NCBI GenBank assembly: GCA_036867785.1
Contig: CP145409.1
Location: 496,001 to 560,000 of the forward strand
From: Plasmodiophora brassicae
Lineage: Eukaryota > Endomyxa: Phytomyxea > Phytomyxea > Plasmodiophorida
Reading direction: 5' to 3'
Length of the DNA: 64,000 bases
A program made the position numbers and the translations under genes. Positions within the stretch are counted from its first letter, which is position 1, and the number at the start of each line of letters is the position of its first letter. Positions 45,330-52,485 of this stretch are shown piece after piece. Under the pieces are notes generated by a model, which ran no database searches, was not told the DNA's origin, and worked only from the letters and a program-made list of their open reading frames with translations.

Positions 45330-47603
45330 TTATAACGTCGGGTTGCCGGAGCCGGAGCCGGTCCCTGTTCCACTTCTGGGCCCGGTGCTCGGCGCTGGAC
45401 TCGTTACGGGAGCGTACGTCGGCCTCGTGGACGCCGCCGCCGTCGCCGGCGCCGACGTCGTATTCGCGACAGTAGCAGGCGCTGACGTCGCCTGCGATGT
45501 GGGCACGCCTGGCGCTGTCGTCTGGGCCGCGCTGGCACCAGCACCCCCGCTCTGCATCGCCTGCATGGCGCCACTTTGCATCATTTGCACGCCACCGCTC
45601 GGCATGGCGAACGCGCCAGATCCGCTTCCGCCCATCGTCATTCCAGCGTTGATGGCGGCGCCGGCGACCGGGACGGCGAGCAGGGCGGCGGGTGCGGCTG
45701 CGGCCGCCTGCACCTCGACGCTGACGGGGCGGCTGAGCGCTTGGCGCTGCAGGGCCTGCTGCCCAAGCAGGCGCTGCCGGTCCTGCCTCTGCTTCTGCTG
45801 CAGCGCCTGCAGCTGGGTGGCCTGCTCCTGCTGCAGACGTCGTTGCTGGTCGGGCGTGATCCGCATCTCCATCTCGAGCGGCTCCGGCGCCTGCTGGACG
45901 ACCGCCGGCATGGTGGCCCCCATCATCATCGGCATCGTCACCGGCGCCGCTGCCATAACGGGGACCGCAGCCGCCACAGCAGGACCGACCGCAACAGGCA
46001 CCGGTGCAGGACCCGACGACGGCGACAGACCTGCCACTGCTTGCGACAGCGACGCCCGCACCGCCTGTTGCTCCATTGGCGACATGGTCGGAGGCGCCGT
46101 TGCTGTCGGCAACGCGGCCTGTGGCACGCTGCGTTCCCTCATCATCGTGACAATCTGGATCTGCTTGACCGTCGGTTTGGCCGTCGTCGGCGCTGGCGTC
46201 GGCACCGACACGTTCGCTGCCGCTCTAGGGGCCAGCGACGAACCGGTCGCGTTCGTAGACGACGAAGGAGGAGCCGGCGACGTCGAGGTTTGGGCGCCAC
46301 TCGACGCGCTGGTCTGCGCGATGGGGATCACAGACCGTTGCCCGCCGTCTGCCTCGTCGCGGTCGTCGCCGCCGTCCAGATCGCCTTGCTGATGACGCTG
46401 CGTTTGCCGCTGCATGGGTTGAATGACGACAACGGGGACCTCCAGCTCGAACTTGACCTTCATCTTCTCGGCCGCCACCACCTTGCCGAACAGGGCCGCC
46501 GACGTCTCGACGCCCGACGCGTGGTACCGCTGCCCGCGCGCCTTGAACCGGGACGACGACGCCATTGGGCCGGTACCGCGAAGGTCGAACTCGTACGTGC
46601 AGCCTTCGTTGGCGCCCAGGGCGGCGAGCGGCTTCATGACGACTTCGTCGAGGATGCCCGTCGTGTTCAGCGGGACGTTGTGCAGGGCGGCGTACATGTC
46701 CAGGTTGGACTTGGCGATGTGTTCGGCGCCGGCCCCGATCGCCTTGTCGAAGACGCAGGCCTCGACGCTGGCGCCGAACGCCTTGTCGGTCTGCATGCGC
46801 CGCTCGTCCTGCCCGCACAGGCACTGGTGCACCACCCGACGCATGACCTTCTCGGATTCGAACGCCACCGACCCGCTCGGCACCAGCGTGTCGTTCGGCG
46901 CGTTGAAGTCGGGGATGAACACGTTCGGCAACGTCGCGTTGTCCGACCCGACGCGGCACAGGTTCGACGACGTGACGACGCTCGTCGTGTGATACCGCTG
47001 CGCGAGGACGCCGGGGGCCGGTGGCAGCGTCCCCGACTGGTTGGAGCAGGACCCGCACATGCCCGAGCACTGTGTCAGGGCGGGCGCCGACACGCCGAAC
47101 AGGAACTTGCCGAGGACGAGCGTCACGTCGCCCGACGACGACGACACCTTGATCGAGATGGCGTTGTCGCGGTCGACTCGCAGGCGCACGCCCTCGTCGC
47201 CGTGGTTGTCGTTGAACGCCTGGATGGCGTCCTTGTCTAGCAGGGCGCCGTTCACGTTGAGCCCATCGGCGTCCAGGTCGGTCTGGACGACGAGGTCGCA
47301 CGATCCACGCGTGATCCTGACACGGCACCAGTCGATGGACGCCACCTGGATACTGGTCGCGTTGTTGGGGAACACGGCCGACGTGGCGCATTCGGCGTGG
47401 ATCTCATTGGATATGAACATCTGGTACAGGCCCTCGCCCTGCCAGTCGTACCGCGTCTGCCCGTCGCACATCACGATATGGTTGTCGCCCGACATGGTGC
47501 ACTGGCACGCGGACTGGACGGTCGTACCCGCCAGCACGACGCATATGAACTGATATAGTCGGGCCTGCATTGGTATTGGGATGTGAAGTGCAGTCGACGA
47601 CAC
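45330..47603 (-). CDS. secreted VWD-like protein with mucin-like tail
   Basis: One exon, 757 residues. Signal peptide at Met12 (MQARLYQFICVVLAGTTVQS), so the real start may be 47570. The first 170 residues look like a von Willebrand type D domain: CQCTMSGDNHIVMCDGQTRY (GDxHxxxxDG), GLYQMFISNE, then IKVSSSSGDVTLVLGKF and a Cys cluster, CSGMCGSCSN, like CGLCG. A second Cys-containing region (HQCLCGQDERRMQTDKAFGA) could be C8-like. The rest is Ala/Pro/Ser/Thr/Gln-rich, with many possible O-glycosylation sites and a Gln-rich helix (QQRRLQQEQATQLQALQQKQ), ending in Gly/Ser/Thr. No anchor. VWD proteins often form disulfide-linked polymers in gels or coats. A GTTGACTCA site lies 67-100 bases upstream. 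Confidence 0.75.
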   Translation of the reverse strand: MSSTALHIPIPMQARLYQFICVVLAGTTVQSACQCTMSGDNHIVMCDGQTRYDWQGEGLYQMFISNEIHAECATSAVFPNNATSIQVASIDWCRVRITRGSCDLVVQTDLDADGLNVNGALLDKDAIQAFNDNHGDEGVRLRVDRDNAISIKVSSSSGDVTLVLGKFLFGVSAPALTQCSGMCGSCSNQSGTLPPAPGVLAQRYHTTSVVTSSNLCRVGSDNATLPNVFIPDFNAPNDTLVPSGSVAFESEKVMRRVVHQCLCGQDERRMQTDKAFGASVEACVFDKAIGAGAEHIAKSNLDMYAALHNVPLNTTGILDEVVMKPLAALGANEGCTYEFDLRGTGPMASSSRFKARGQRYHASGVETSAALFGKVVAAEKMKVKFELEVPVVVIQPMQRQTQRHQQGDLDGGDDRDEADGGQRSVIPIAQTSASSGAQTSTSPAPPSSSTNATGSSLAPRAAANVSVPTPAPTTAKPTVKQIQIVTMMRERSVPQAALPTATAPPTMSPMEQQAVRASLSQAVAGLSPSSGPAPVPVAVGPAVAAAVPVMAAAPVTMPMMMGATMPAVVQQAPEPLEMEMRITPDQQRRLQQEQATQLQALQQKQRQDRQRLLGQQALQRQALSRPVSVEVQAAAAAPAALLAVPVAGAAINAGMTMGGSGSGAFAMPSGGVQMMQSGAMQAMQSGGAGASAAQTTAPGVPTSQATSAPATVANTTSAPATAAASTRPTYAPVTSPAPSTGPRSGTGTGSGSGNPTL

Positions 47604-47669
47604 GCACCGTCGCTGTCGATAATCGAGGGAAACTTATACAGTGGACGTGCCCTGTTCACGCTGCACGCC

Positions 47670-47678
47670 GTTGACTCA
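47670..47678. promoter_or_regulatory. GTTGACTCA site upstream of VWD-like gene
   Basis: Full 9-mer, 67 bases before the longest start and 100 before the signal-peptide start of the minus-strand VWD-like gene. On the coding strand it reads TGAGTCAAC. The same 9-mer stands before two other secreted genes. Confidence 0.45.
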
Positions 47679-47899
47679 TCGCTGATGTCAACGTAAGGGT
47701 CACGGGTGCGGACGGAGGCGCCCATTACCTGCGTGCCGACCCGCCCTGTGACTGTGTGACGCGCCACAGCCACAGGTCGCACCCCGCCCAGGGCGGTCCC
47801 CGGGGTTCCACTAGAGCACCTCGCCCAGCACGAGAGATAAATGCACGCGAGAATGCCTTTACTGTCAAGGACGGAGTCGTTTGCGCAACGGGGCCGGTC

Positions 47900-48750
47900 T
47901 CATTGCACGGTGCCGCCGGTGGCGGCCGCCAGGCGTGCCGCCCGGCACTGGACGCAACGGTACTTGTTCTTCACGTGGACACAGATGGCGATCCCGCCAC
48001 ACTCCTTGCAGAACGCGCGCTTGCGGTCGTGCTGGCAGTAGGCGGACGGGTTGCACACCCGGCACGTATGCCGTTGGCGGCCGTGGACGCAGATCGACGA
48101 CCCGCCGCAGTCCTTGCACTTGGATTTCTGCTTCCCGTGGTGACAGATCGACGACCCGCCACAATCCCGGCACCCGGCCCGTTGCCTGCAAGGACGTCGT
48201 CAGCGCTGCTGAGTGCCATCAGGCGACGAGCGCCGGACGCCGCCGACCTGCCGTGTACGCAGATCGACATGCCGCCGCAGTCGCGGCACTGCGTCTTGAC
48301 GGGGCGGCACTCCGGACAGGCCGTGCACGGCACGCCGTGCGCGCAGGTCGCCGACGCGCACCTCTTGCACGAGTGCCTGCGCTTGCCGTGCTCGCAGATG
48401 CCCCGCCCCGGGCACTCCTTGCAGAAGTACGGGCGCCGCCCGTGCTGGCACATGGGCCTCCGCGCCTGCTGCTGCTGGTCCTGGTCCTGCGGGTCGGCGT
48501 CCGCCGGCGACCGGAACGCGGTGCTGGTGGTGGTGGTGCCCGACGCTGACAACGATGCGATCACGCGTGCGACATCGCCTGGGGATATCCGGGACGATGG
48601 CGGGCTGTCGTGCGCGCCGTCGTCGTCGGCAGACGAGGCAGACAGGCGGCGCTTGCCGAGCTGCGTGGGGATGAACGCGGAGCCGGGCGCCGTCCCGATC
48701 TGCGGGCCGCTCTCGCCGTCGTCGCGATTGCCGCCCGCGATGTCGTCCAT
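47900..48750 (-). CDS. C-x-HG...C-x-x-C repeat protein ('ICEHGR..CKECGG' family)
   Basis: After an acidic, Ser-rich N-terminus (MDDIAGGNRDDGESGPQIG) come about eight short units of the form C-x-H-G/D-x(6)-C-x-x-C, including CQHGRRPYFCKEC, CEHGKRRHSCKRC, CRDCGGMSICVHGRQR, CRDCGGSSICHHGKQKSKC, CVHGRQRHTC and CQHDRKRAFCKECGG. An intron (GTCGGC...TTGCAG) sits inside one unit; its removal restores the repeat in frame, and the last unit ends CRAARLAAATGGTVQ. Such arrays, known in many protists and in large DNA viruses, probably bind zinc through Cys/His; function is unknown. No signal peptide, so likely nuclear or cytosolic. The gene sits inside the secreted block but is not itself secreted by sequence. 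Confidence 0.8.
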
Positions 48751-48994
48751 TCGGGCCGGATGTGGTGTGTCGACCGCTGGCGTTGGGACTACTGTGACAG
48801 CAGTGGTGACGAAACCTTATCTCATTCGACCCGTACCCGGACGACTAGCGTTTTATTTACTAGTCAACGCGCGAGGGACCTAGTGAGGCAGTCACAGGTG
48901 TTATGATGGGGCATAGGGAATTGGGCCCCAAATAGGGGCCCCAAATCTGCCTACGGTCCACGCTCACGTCACAACGGGCAGCAGAGGCAGCGCT

Positions 48995-49003
48995 GTTGAC
49001 TCA
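48995..49003. promoter_or_regulatory. GTTGACTCA site, copy 1
   Basis: First of two identical 9-mers, 112-120 bases upstream of the ATG at 49115. It extends into GTTGACTCATATCAAC, an imperfect palindrome. Confidence 0.45.
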
Positions 49004-49025
49004 TATCAACGTGTCTCCATAACGA

Positions 49026-49034
49026 GTTGACTCA
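49026..49034. promoter_or_regulatory. GTTGACTCA site, copy 2
   Basis: Second identical 9-mer, 81-89 bases upstream of the ATG at 49115. Paired same-strand copies at helical spacing are typical of cooperative factor binding. Confidence 0.45.
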
Positions 49035-49114
49035 AGCGGCCCAGTAGCAAGCCAGCGTTGGCCCAATGACAATCCAGACCTTAATCGAATCGTTGCCTGC
49101 GACCACCTCTACCT

Positions 49115-49306
49115 ATGAAAGCTGTCTTCGTCGTCGCTGTACTGATGGCCGTGCTGATGGCCGCCGCCACCGCCGCCGCTCAGGGCAACTACAATGGCGT
49201 GGACAATTACGAGGCGCCAGCGCCGTCCACAAAGGGCAACGGTGTCGAGCAGATCGCCCTGGTCACGCCCGCCCTGCTGGCTGTCATTGCCGCCATCTTC
49301 GCATAG
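49115..49306 (+). CDS. tiny surface protein with GPI-type tail
   Basis: 63 residues. Signal peptide MKAVFVVAVLMAVLMAAATA, then about 25 polar residues (GNYNGVDNYEAPAPSTKGNG) and a terminal hydrophobic run, IALVTPALLAVIAAIFA, with nothing after it. If processed at both ends only some 20-25 residues would remain on the surface. The tail shares PALLAVIAA with the repeat protein at 52.1 kb, so the two seem related. No intron. One of the smallest believable genes here; the paired upstream sites and the shared tail support it. Confidence 0.75.
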   Translation: MKAVFVVAVLMAVLMAAATAAAQGNYNGVDNYEAPAPSTKGNGVEQIALVTPALLAVIAAIFA

Positions 49307-49851
49307 TTCGCCAATACACGTGACCTACCGACAAACTGCCCCGCCCGTCATGTACGAAGATAGGCGCGTCTGCCGTCCGCTCCTCTTCGTGGACCTCACC
49401 ACATGGTCACTTGGCTTCCTCGGACGGCGGGAAACCCACTGTAACCACAGGGAATCCGAAGTCAACTCGATCGAGTGATGTCCGAAGCCACAGGTGACTT
49501 ACCTACCTGTACGGAATGCCAACTTGCGTGAGAGCCCGGCCAGCGGACGGAGGTCGGAGTTCCAGCCGGGGTGCCGGAGTTTTCCCGCTCGCAAACTGCA
49601 GCCAGAACACACCCAGTGGCGCGCGCCGCGCGCCGCCACGGAGGGGAAGTGCGTGGCGCACTGTCAGGCGACAGGGATACGCCCCGTGGCGCACTGTCAG
49701 GCGGCAGGGACACGCCACGTGGCGCGCGCCGCCACGGCCGGGAAGTGCGTGGCGCACTGTCCGTGTCAGGCGGCGGGAAATCGTCGGCAGCGCCATTGCA
49801 GACAGATTTCGAGACACTGAAGACAGAGGCGGGTATCGAACCATCTGAACA
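49307..49851. other. intergenic region with minisatellite
   Basis: 3' side of the tiny surface protein gene and promoter of the next secreted gene. The middle is filled by a GC-rich minisatellite. Open frames through the repeat on both strands (for example minus 49503-50111) are products of the 33-base period and are not taken as genes. Confidence 0.5.
49617..49780. repeat. 33-base GC-rich minisatellite with alternating unit types
   Basis: Two kinds of unit alternate. Type A contains GGCGCACTGTCAGGCG, then ACAGGGATACGCC or GCAGGGACACGCC; it begins near 49654 and 49686, and an interrupted A unit begins near 49750. Type B (GGCGCGCGCCGCCACGG, GGGAAGTGCGT) flanks them at about 49619 and 49719. 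Two adjacent A units differ at a few bases over 33. Confidence 0.75.
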
Positions 49852-51056
49852 ATGGAGGCAAGCCGGATCCGGGCCGTACTGCTCCTGGCGGCATTGGCGG
49901 TCGTCCAGTCAGTCGACATTTCGTGGAGCAAGGAGTTTCGGGATTCGCATTGACGCCGACATCTCAGGGCGCGAGAGACGTCCAGCCACGGCTGTTGCAG
50001 GTTCGTCGAGTGCCCGAGCAGCTGAGGACATTTGCGCAGCCTGGTCGATATCCTAGTCCAGTACGTTGCCGCGCGTCTAAGAGCTCTGCGCGCGATGACT
50101 GGATCCCTCATGACCTGAAGCCGCTACAAGCCAATGGTGATGTCCAATCGAAGTTTGTCGGAGACTGTTTCGCGACAATCAACCCAACGCAAGGGCGAGA
50201 AGGTCGCAATATGCATCCACCTGCGCTGAAAATCGATTGTCTGATTCTGGTAGCAGGTATCTGGGATGGTGAAGTTCCCCGGGCACAGCAGCTGCGCATA
50301 CTTCAAGAGGCGTACACAGCTTTGAATAACCATAACATGGTTGAATTTCAGCTGGAGCAGTCTGTACAGAACTGTCACTGGATGGGCGTCTACAGCATCA
50401 GAGTCACACCTCTTTTACGTGCGTTCATTCCAGAAGAGAACCAAGATGACGTCGGCCTGTACGACAACAGCCGCCCTCATGACCACAACGACCGCTTCGT
50501 TATGCACAACCATCGCCACGATCTGATTTCGTTGCCGCTGTCGGGGCACCAAGAGAACATCAAATATGACGAGACTGACGACCACGACGACGACCTGTAT
50601 GTCGGCACCTATCTGAAAGCGAAATTCTATTCGGCGCTGTTCCAAGAGGACCGAAAGGCGAAGCAAGTGGAGGTCGGCTCGGTCAAGCTGAAAAGGACAT
50701 CGTACACTGTCAACCAGCCGTGGCATATGGATGCCAGAGAAATCCATCGAATTATGTGGCAGGTCGTTGACGGCGTTCCCGTCATTGCTTTACTGAAAGA
50801 AGTTCGCGATCCGGATGCCATCAATAAGCAGCCGGCAGATTGGAATCTGCCGCTGAAGGCGTCCGAGTTCCCGTGTGCCTCTCACCTGGAATTATACCAG
50901 AAGCTGGGCCGGGACGATTGCATACGACTTCGCCGATTGTTATCTGACGCTGTCCAAGCCAGTATCAATTCGCTCAATAGCGTATTGTGTGTGGTGCATT
51001 CTTCGCGAAGTCATATGAAATCGTCCCGGTCCAGCTTCTGGTATAACTCCGGATGA
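49852..51056 (+). CDS. secreted protein with cupin-like, His-rich domain
   Basis: First exon MEASRIRAVLLLAALAVVQS is a signal peptide; a 56-base phase-0 intron (GTCGAC...CTCAG) joins it to GARDVQPRLLQVRRVPEQLR. The mature part has about 340 residues. Its middle has a His/Asp cluster (RPHDHNDRFVMHNHRHDLI) followed by LPLSGHQENIKYDE, VGTYLKAKFYSALF, VEVGSVKLKRTSYTVNQPWH and DAREIHRIMWQVVDGVPVIA. The spacing of HNHRHD, a strand pair and the later REIHRI is like the two motifs of a metal-binding cupin barrel. That is inference. No family was recognised by sequence. The end, after LNSVLCVVHSS, is Ser/Arg-rich and may be altered by splicing. Confidence 0.65.
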
Positions 51057-51184
51057 GAGGCACATGGAAAGTCGCGAGCCTTCAGCGGCAGATACGAATC
51101 CGTCGGCTGCTTATTGATGGCATGCGGATCGCGAACTTATTATGTATTAATAATGGTCAGCCACGCGCGCGATCTGCCGGGTAG

Positions 51185-52054
51185 ATGTCGACACCAGCAG
51201 CAAATAGTTCCAGGGCGCGCGCCGAGACGTTCCTTGATGAAGCCAACGGCCAGCTGGAAGCTCTATATCGCGCCGTCTTCGACCTCGCCCATGTGAATCG
51301 GACGCACTCGACGGCGCCCATCAAATCCGTCATGCGGCGGCGCCTGCATTCGCGCGTCCTCTCCGAAATGGAGAACGAGACATCCTTACACCGATACGAC
51401 ATCGAGGTCACGCAACGCCACGTCCAGGTGCTGACCGGCCGGCCGCGCGAGCAACTATCCCTGCACTTGCGCTTGCGCGGCCAGCAGGGGATCGCCGCCT
51501 CGCGCCATTCTCGCCGAGATCAACGACGACATTGCGGCCGTCCGCGAACAGATCGAACAGCGCCGCCCGTTCGTCGACGGCGACCCAGCGATGCCAACCT
51601 CGTCGGCGACGAAGCGTCGCTGGGCAATGCACGCAGCGTGCCGCCAACGAGCTTCGCACCGGCAACCGGGCGCTGCACGAGCAGGCGACCAGCGGTAATA
51701 TATGAGTGTGCGCCCTAATAGAGCGTTGGGCAGCTAACCCCGCGACAGGATGTGGCCCGGATGCAGGATCAAATCGTGGAGAAGCGGGACGAGATCCGGG
51801 CGGCAGAGACGACGATGTCGGCGTCGTTGAACGCGTTGGCGCCGATGCAGGCGGCGAACGACGCCGAATACGCGGTGTTCGTCCGGGATTGGGATACGAC
51901 GGCCAAGTTGGACGAAAGGCATCGCGCTGTTGCTCCACTGGGAAACCTGGTCCCCCGCGCGCGCCCATCATCGATGAGTCACTGGCGGCCTGAAGCGGCG
52001 TCACCCGTTGACTCAGTCGCTGGCTCCCACCTTCCACGTTGCGTCATACGGTAA
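51185..52054 (+). CDS. coiled-coil protein, model uncertain
   Basis: MSTPAANSSRARAETFLDEA begins a helical protein (RRLHSRVLSEMENETSLHRY, DIEVTQRHVQVLTGRPREQL). Further right, coiled-coil coding appears in other frames: ILAEINDDIAAVREQIEQRR, AANELRTGNRALHEQATS, then DVARMQDQIVEKRDEIRAAE after an intron whose acceptor is GACAG. Two frame changes in the middle are not explained by clear introns, so the gene may be broken, may have unusually short introns, or the sequence may hold errors. The upstream half and the last exon are convincing by composition. No family was recognised. Its 3' end runs into the promoter of the YNTGGTYPT gene. Confidence 0.45.
51975..51981. promoter_or_regulatory. TGAGTCA core site
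   Basis: Seven-base AP-1/GCN4 core 32 bases upstream of the full GTTGACTCA site at 52007, in inverted sense. The spacing recalls the pair at 48995/49026. Confidence 0.3.
52007..52015. promoter_or_regulatory. GTTGACTCA site upstream of YNTGGTYPT gene
   Basis: Full 9-mer 91-99 bases before the ATG at 52106, almost the same distance as copy 2 at the 49.1 kb gene. It overlaps the end of the upstream coiled-coil gene model. Confidence 0.45.
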
Positions 52055-52105
52055 TCGTTGTTCGTCGGGTTCAGCTATCAGTCAACCTCCTTCCAACCCC
52101 TATCT

Positions 52106-52447
52106 ATGCAAGCCAACACCGCCTTCATCGTTGCACTAATGGCTGTCTTCGCGGTCGCTGCTGTCGCCCAGTACCCGCCGTACAATACGGGCGGCACCTA
52201 CCCGACCTACAACACGGGCGGCACCTACCCGACGTATAACACGGGCGGCACCTACCCGACGTATAATACGGGTGGCACCTACCCGACCGCCACCAACAAT
52301 AATAATTACAACACGGCCGGCGGGTACTCGTACCCGAACGCCAACAACATTCGCGGGACCGTCCCGCCTAACTACTACAGCGGCGTCGGCAGGGCCTCCA
52401 TTGTCATGCCCGCTCTACTAGCGGTTATTGCCGCCGCCTGGGCCTAA
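52106..52447 (+). CDS. secreted YNTGGTYPT-repeat surface protein with GPI-type tail
   Basis: Signal peptide MQANTAFIVALMAVFAVAAV is followed by four nine-residue repeats of YNTGGTYPT, an Asn-rich linker (NNNNYNTAGGYSYPNANN), a short stretch and the terminal hydrophobic run IVMPALLAVIAAAWA. 113 residues, one exon. The repeats are coded by a 27-base unit with few differences, so copy number may vary between strains. The tail matches that of the 49.1 kb protein (PALLAVIAA). Tyr/Gly/Thr/Pro repeats suggest a wall or adhesive protein. The ATG at 52106 is chosen because the signal peptide starts there; the longer frame has no ATG. Confidence 0.82.
   Translation: MQANTAFIVALMAVFAVAAVAQYPPYNTGGTYPTYNTGGTYPTYNTGGTYPTYNTGGTYPTATNNNNYNTAGGYSYPNANNIRGTVPPNYYSGVGRASIVMPALLAVIAAAWA
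52165..52272 (+). repeat. 27-base tandem repeat, four units
   Basis: Units of TACAACACGGGCGGCACCTA plus CCCGACC, differing mostly at third positions. They encode YNTGGTYPT inside the surface-protein gene. Confidence 0.85.
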
Positions 52448-52485
52448 TACACGACGATCACACCTGGCCTGAACGTAAAACTCGT

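Larger units (their letters stand above)
48751..49114. promoter_or_regulatory. divergent promoter region with paired GTTGACTCA sites
   Basis: 364 bases between the repeat protein (minus) and the tiny GPI-type protein (plus). Two GTTGACTCA copies stand at 48995-49003 and 49026-49034, 31 bases apart (about three helical turns) and 81-120 bases before the ATG. A GGGGCCCCAAAT-type direct repeat occurs at about 48922-48945. Confidence 0.5.

Noticed and set aside
45576-47240. Plus-strand frame of 554 codons opposite the VWD-like gene
   Set aside because: GC-rich third positions keep the antisense open. The composition (Arg/His-rich) and lack of a leader mark it as a shadow.
46225-47391. Second minus-strand frame of 388 codons within the VWD-like gene
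   Set aside because: An Arg-rich shadow in another frame of the same strand; the VWD-like frame has the signal peptide and Cys pattern.
49503-50111. Minus-strand frame of 202 codons across the minisatellite
   Set aside because: Open only because the 33-base period is a multiple of three; no leader or domain.
52165-52272. Short regular repeats as a CRISPR array
   Set aside because: They are in-frame codon repeats inside a secreted protein, without spacers, in a eukaryote.
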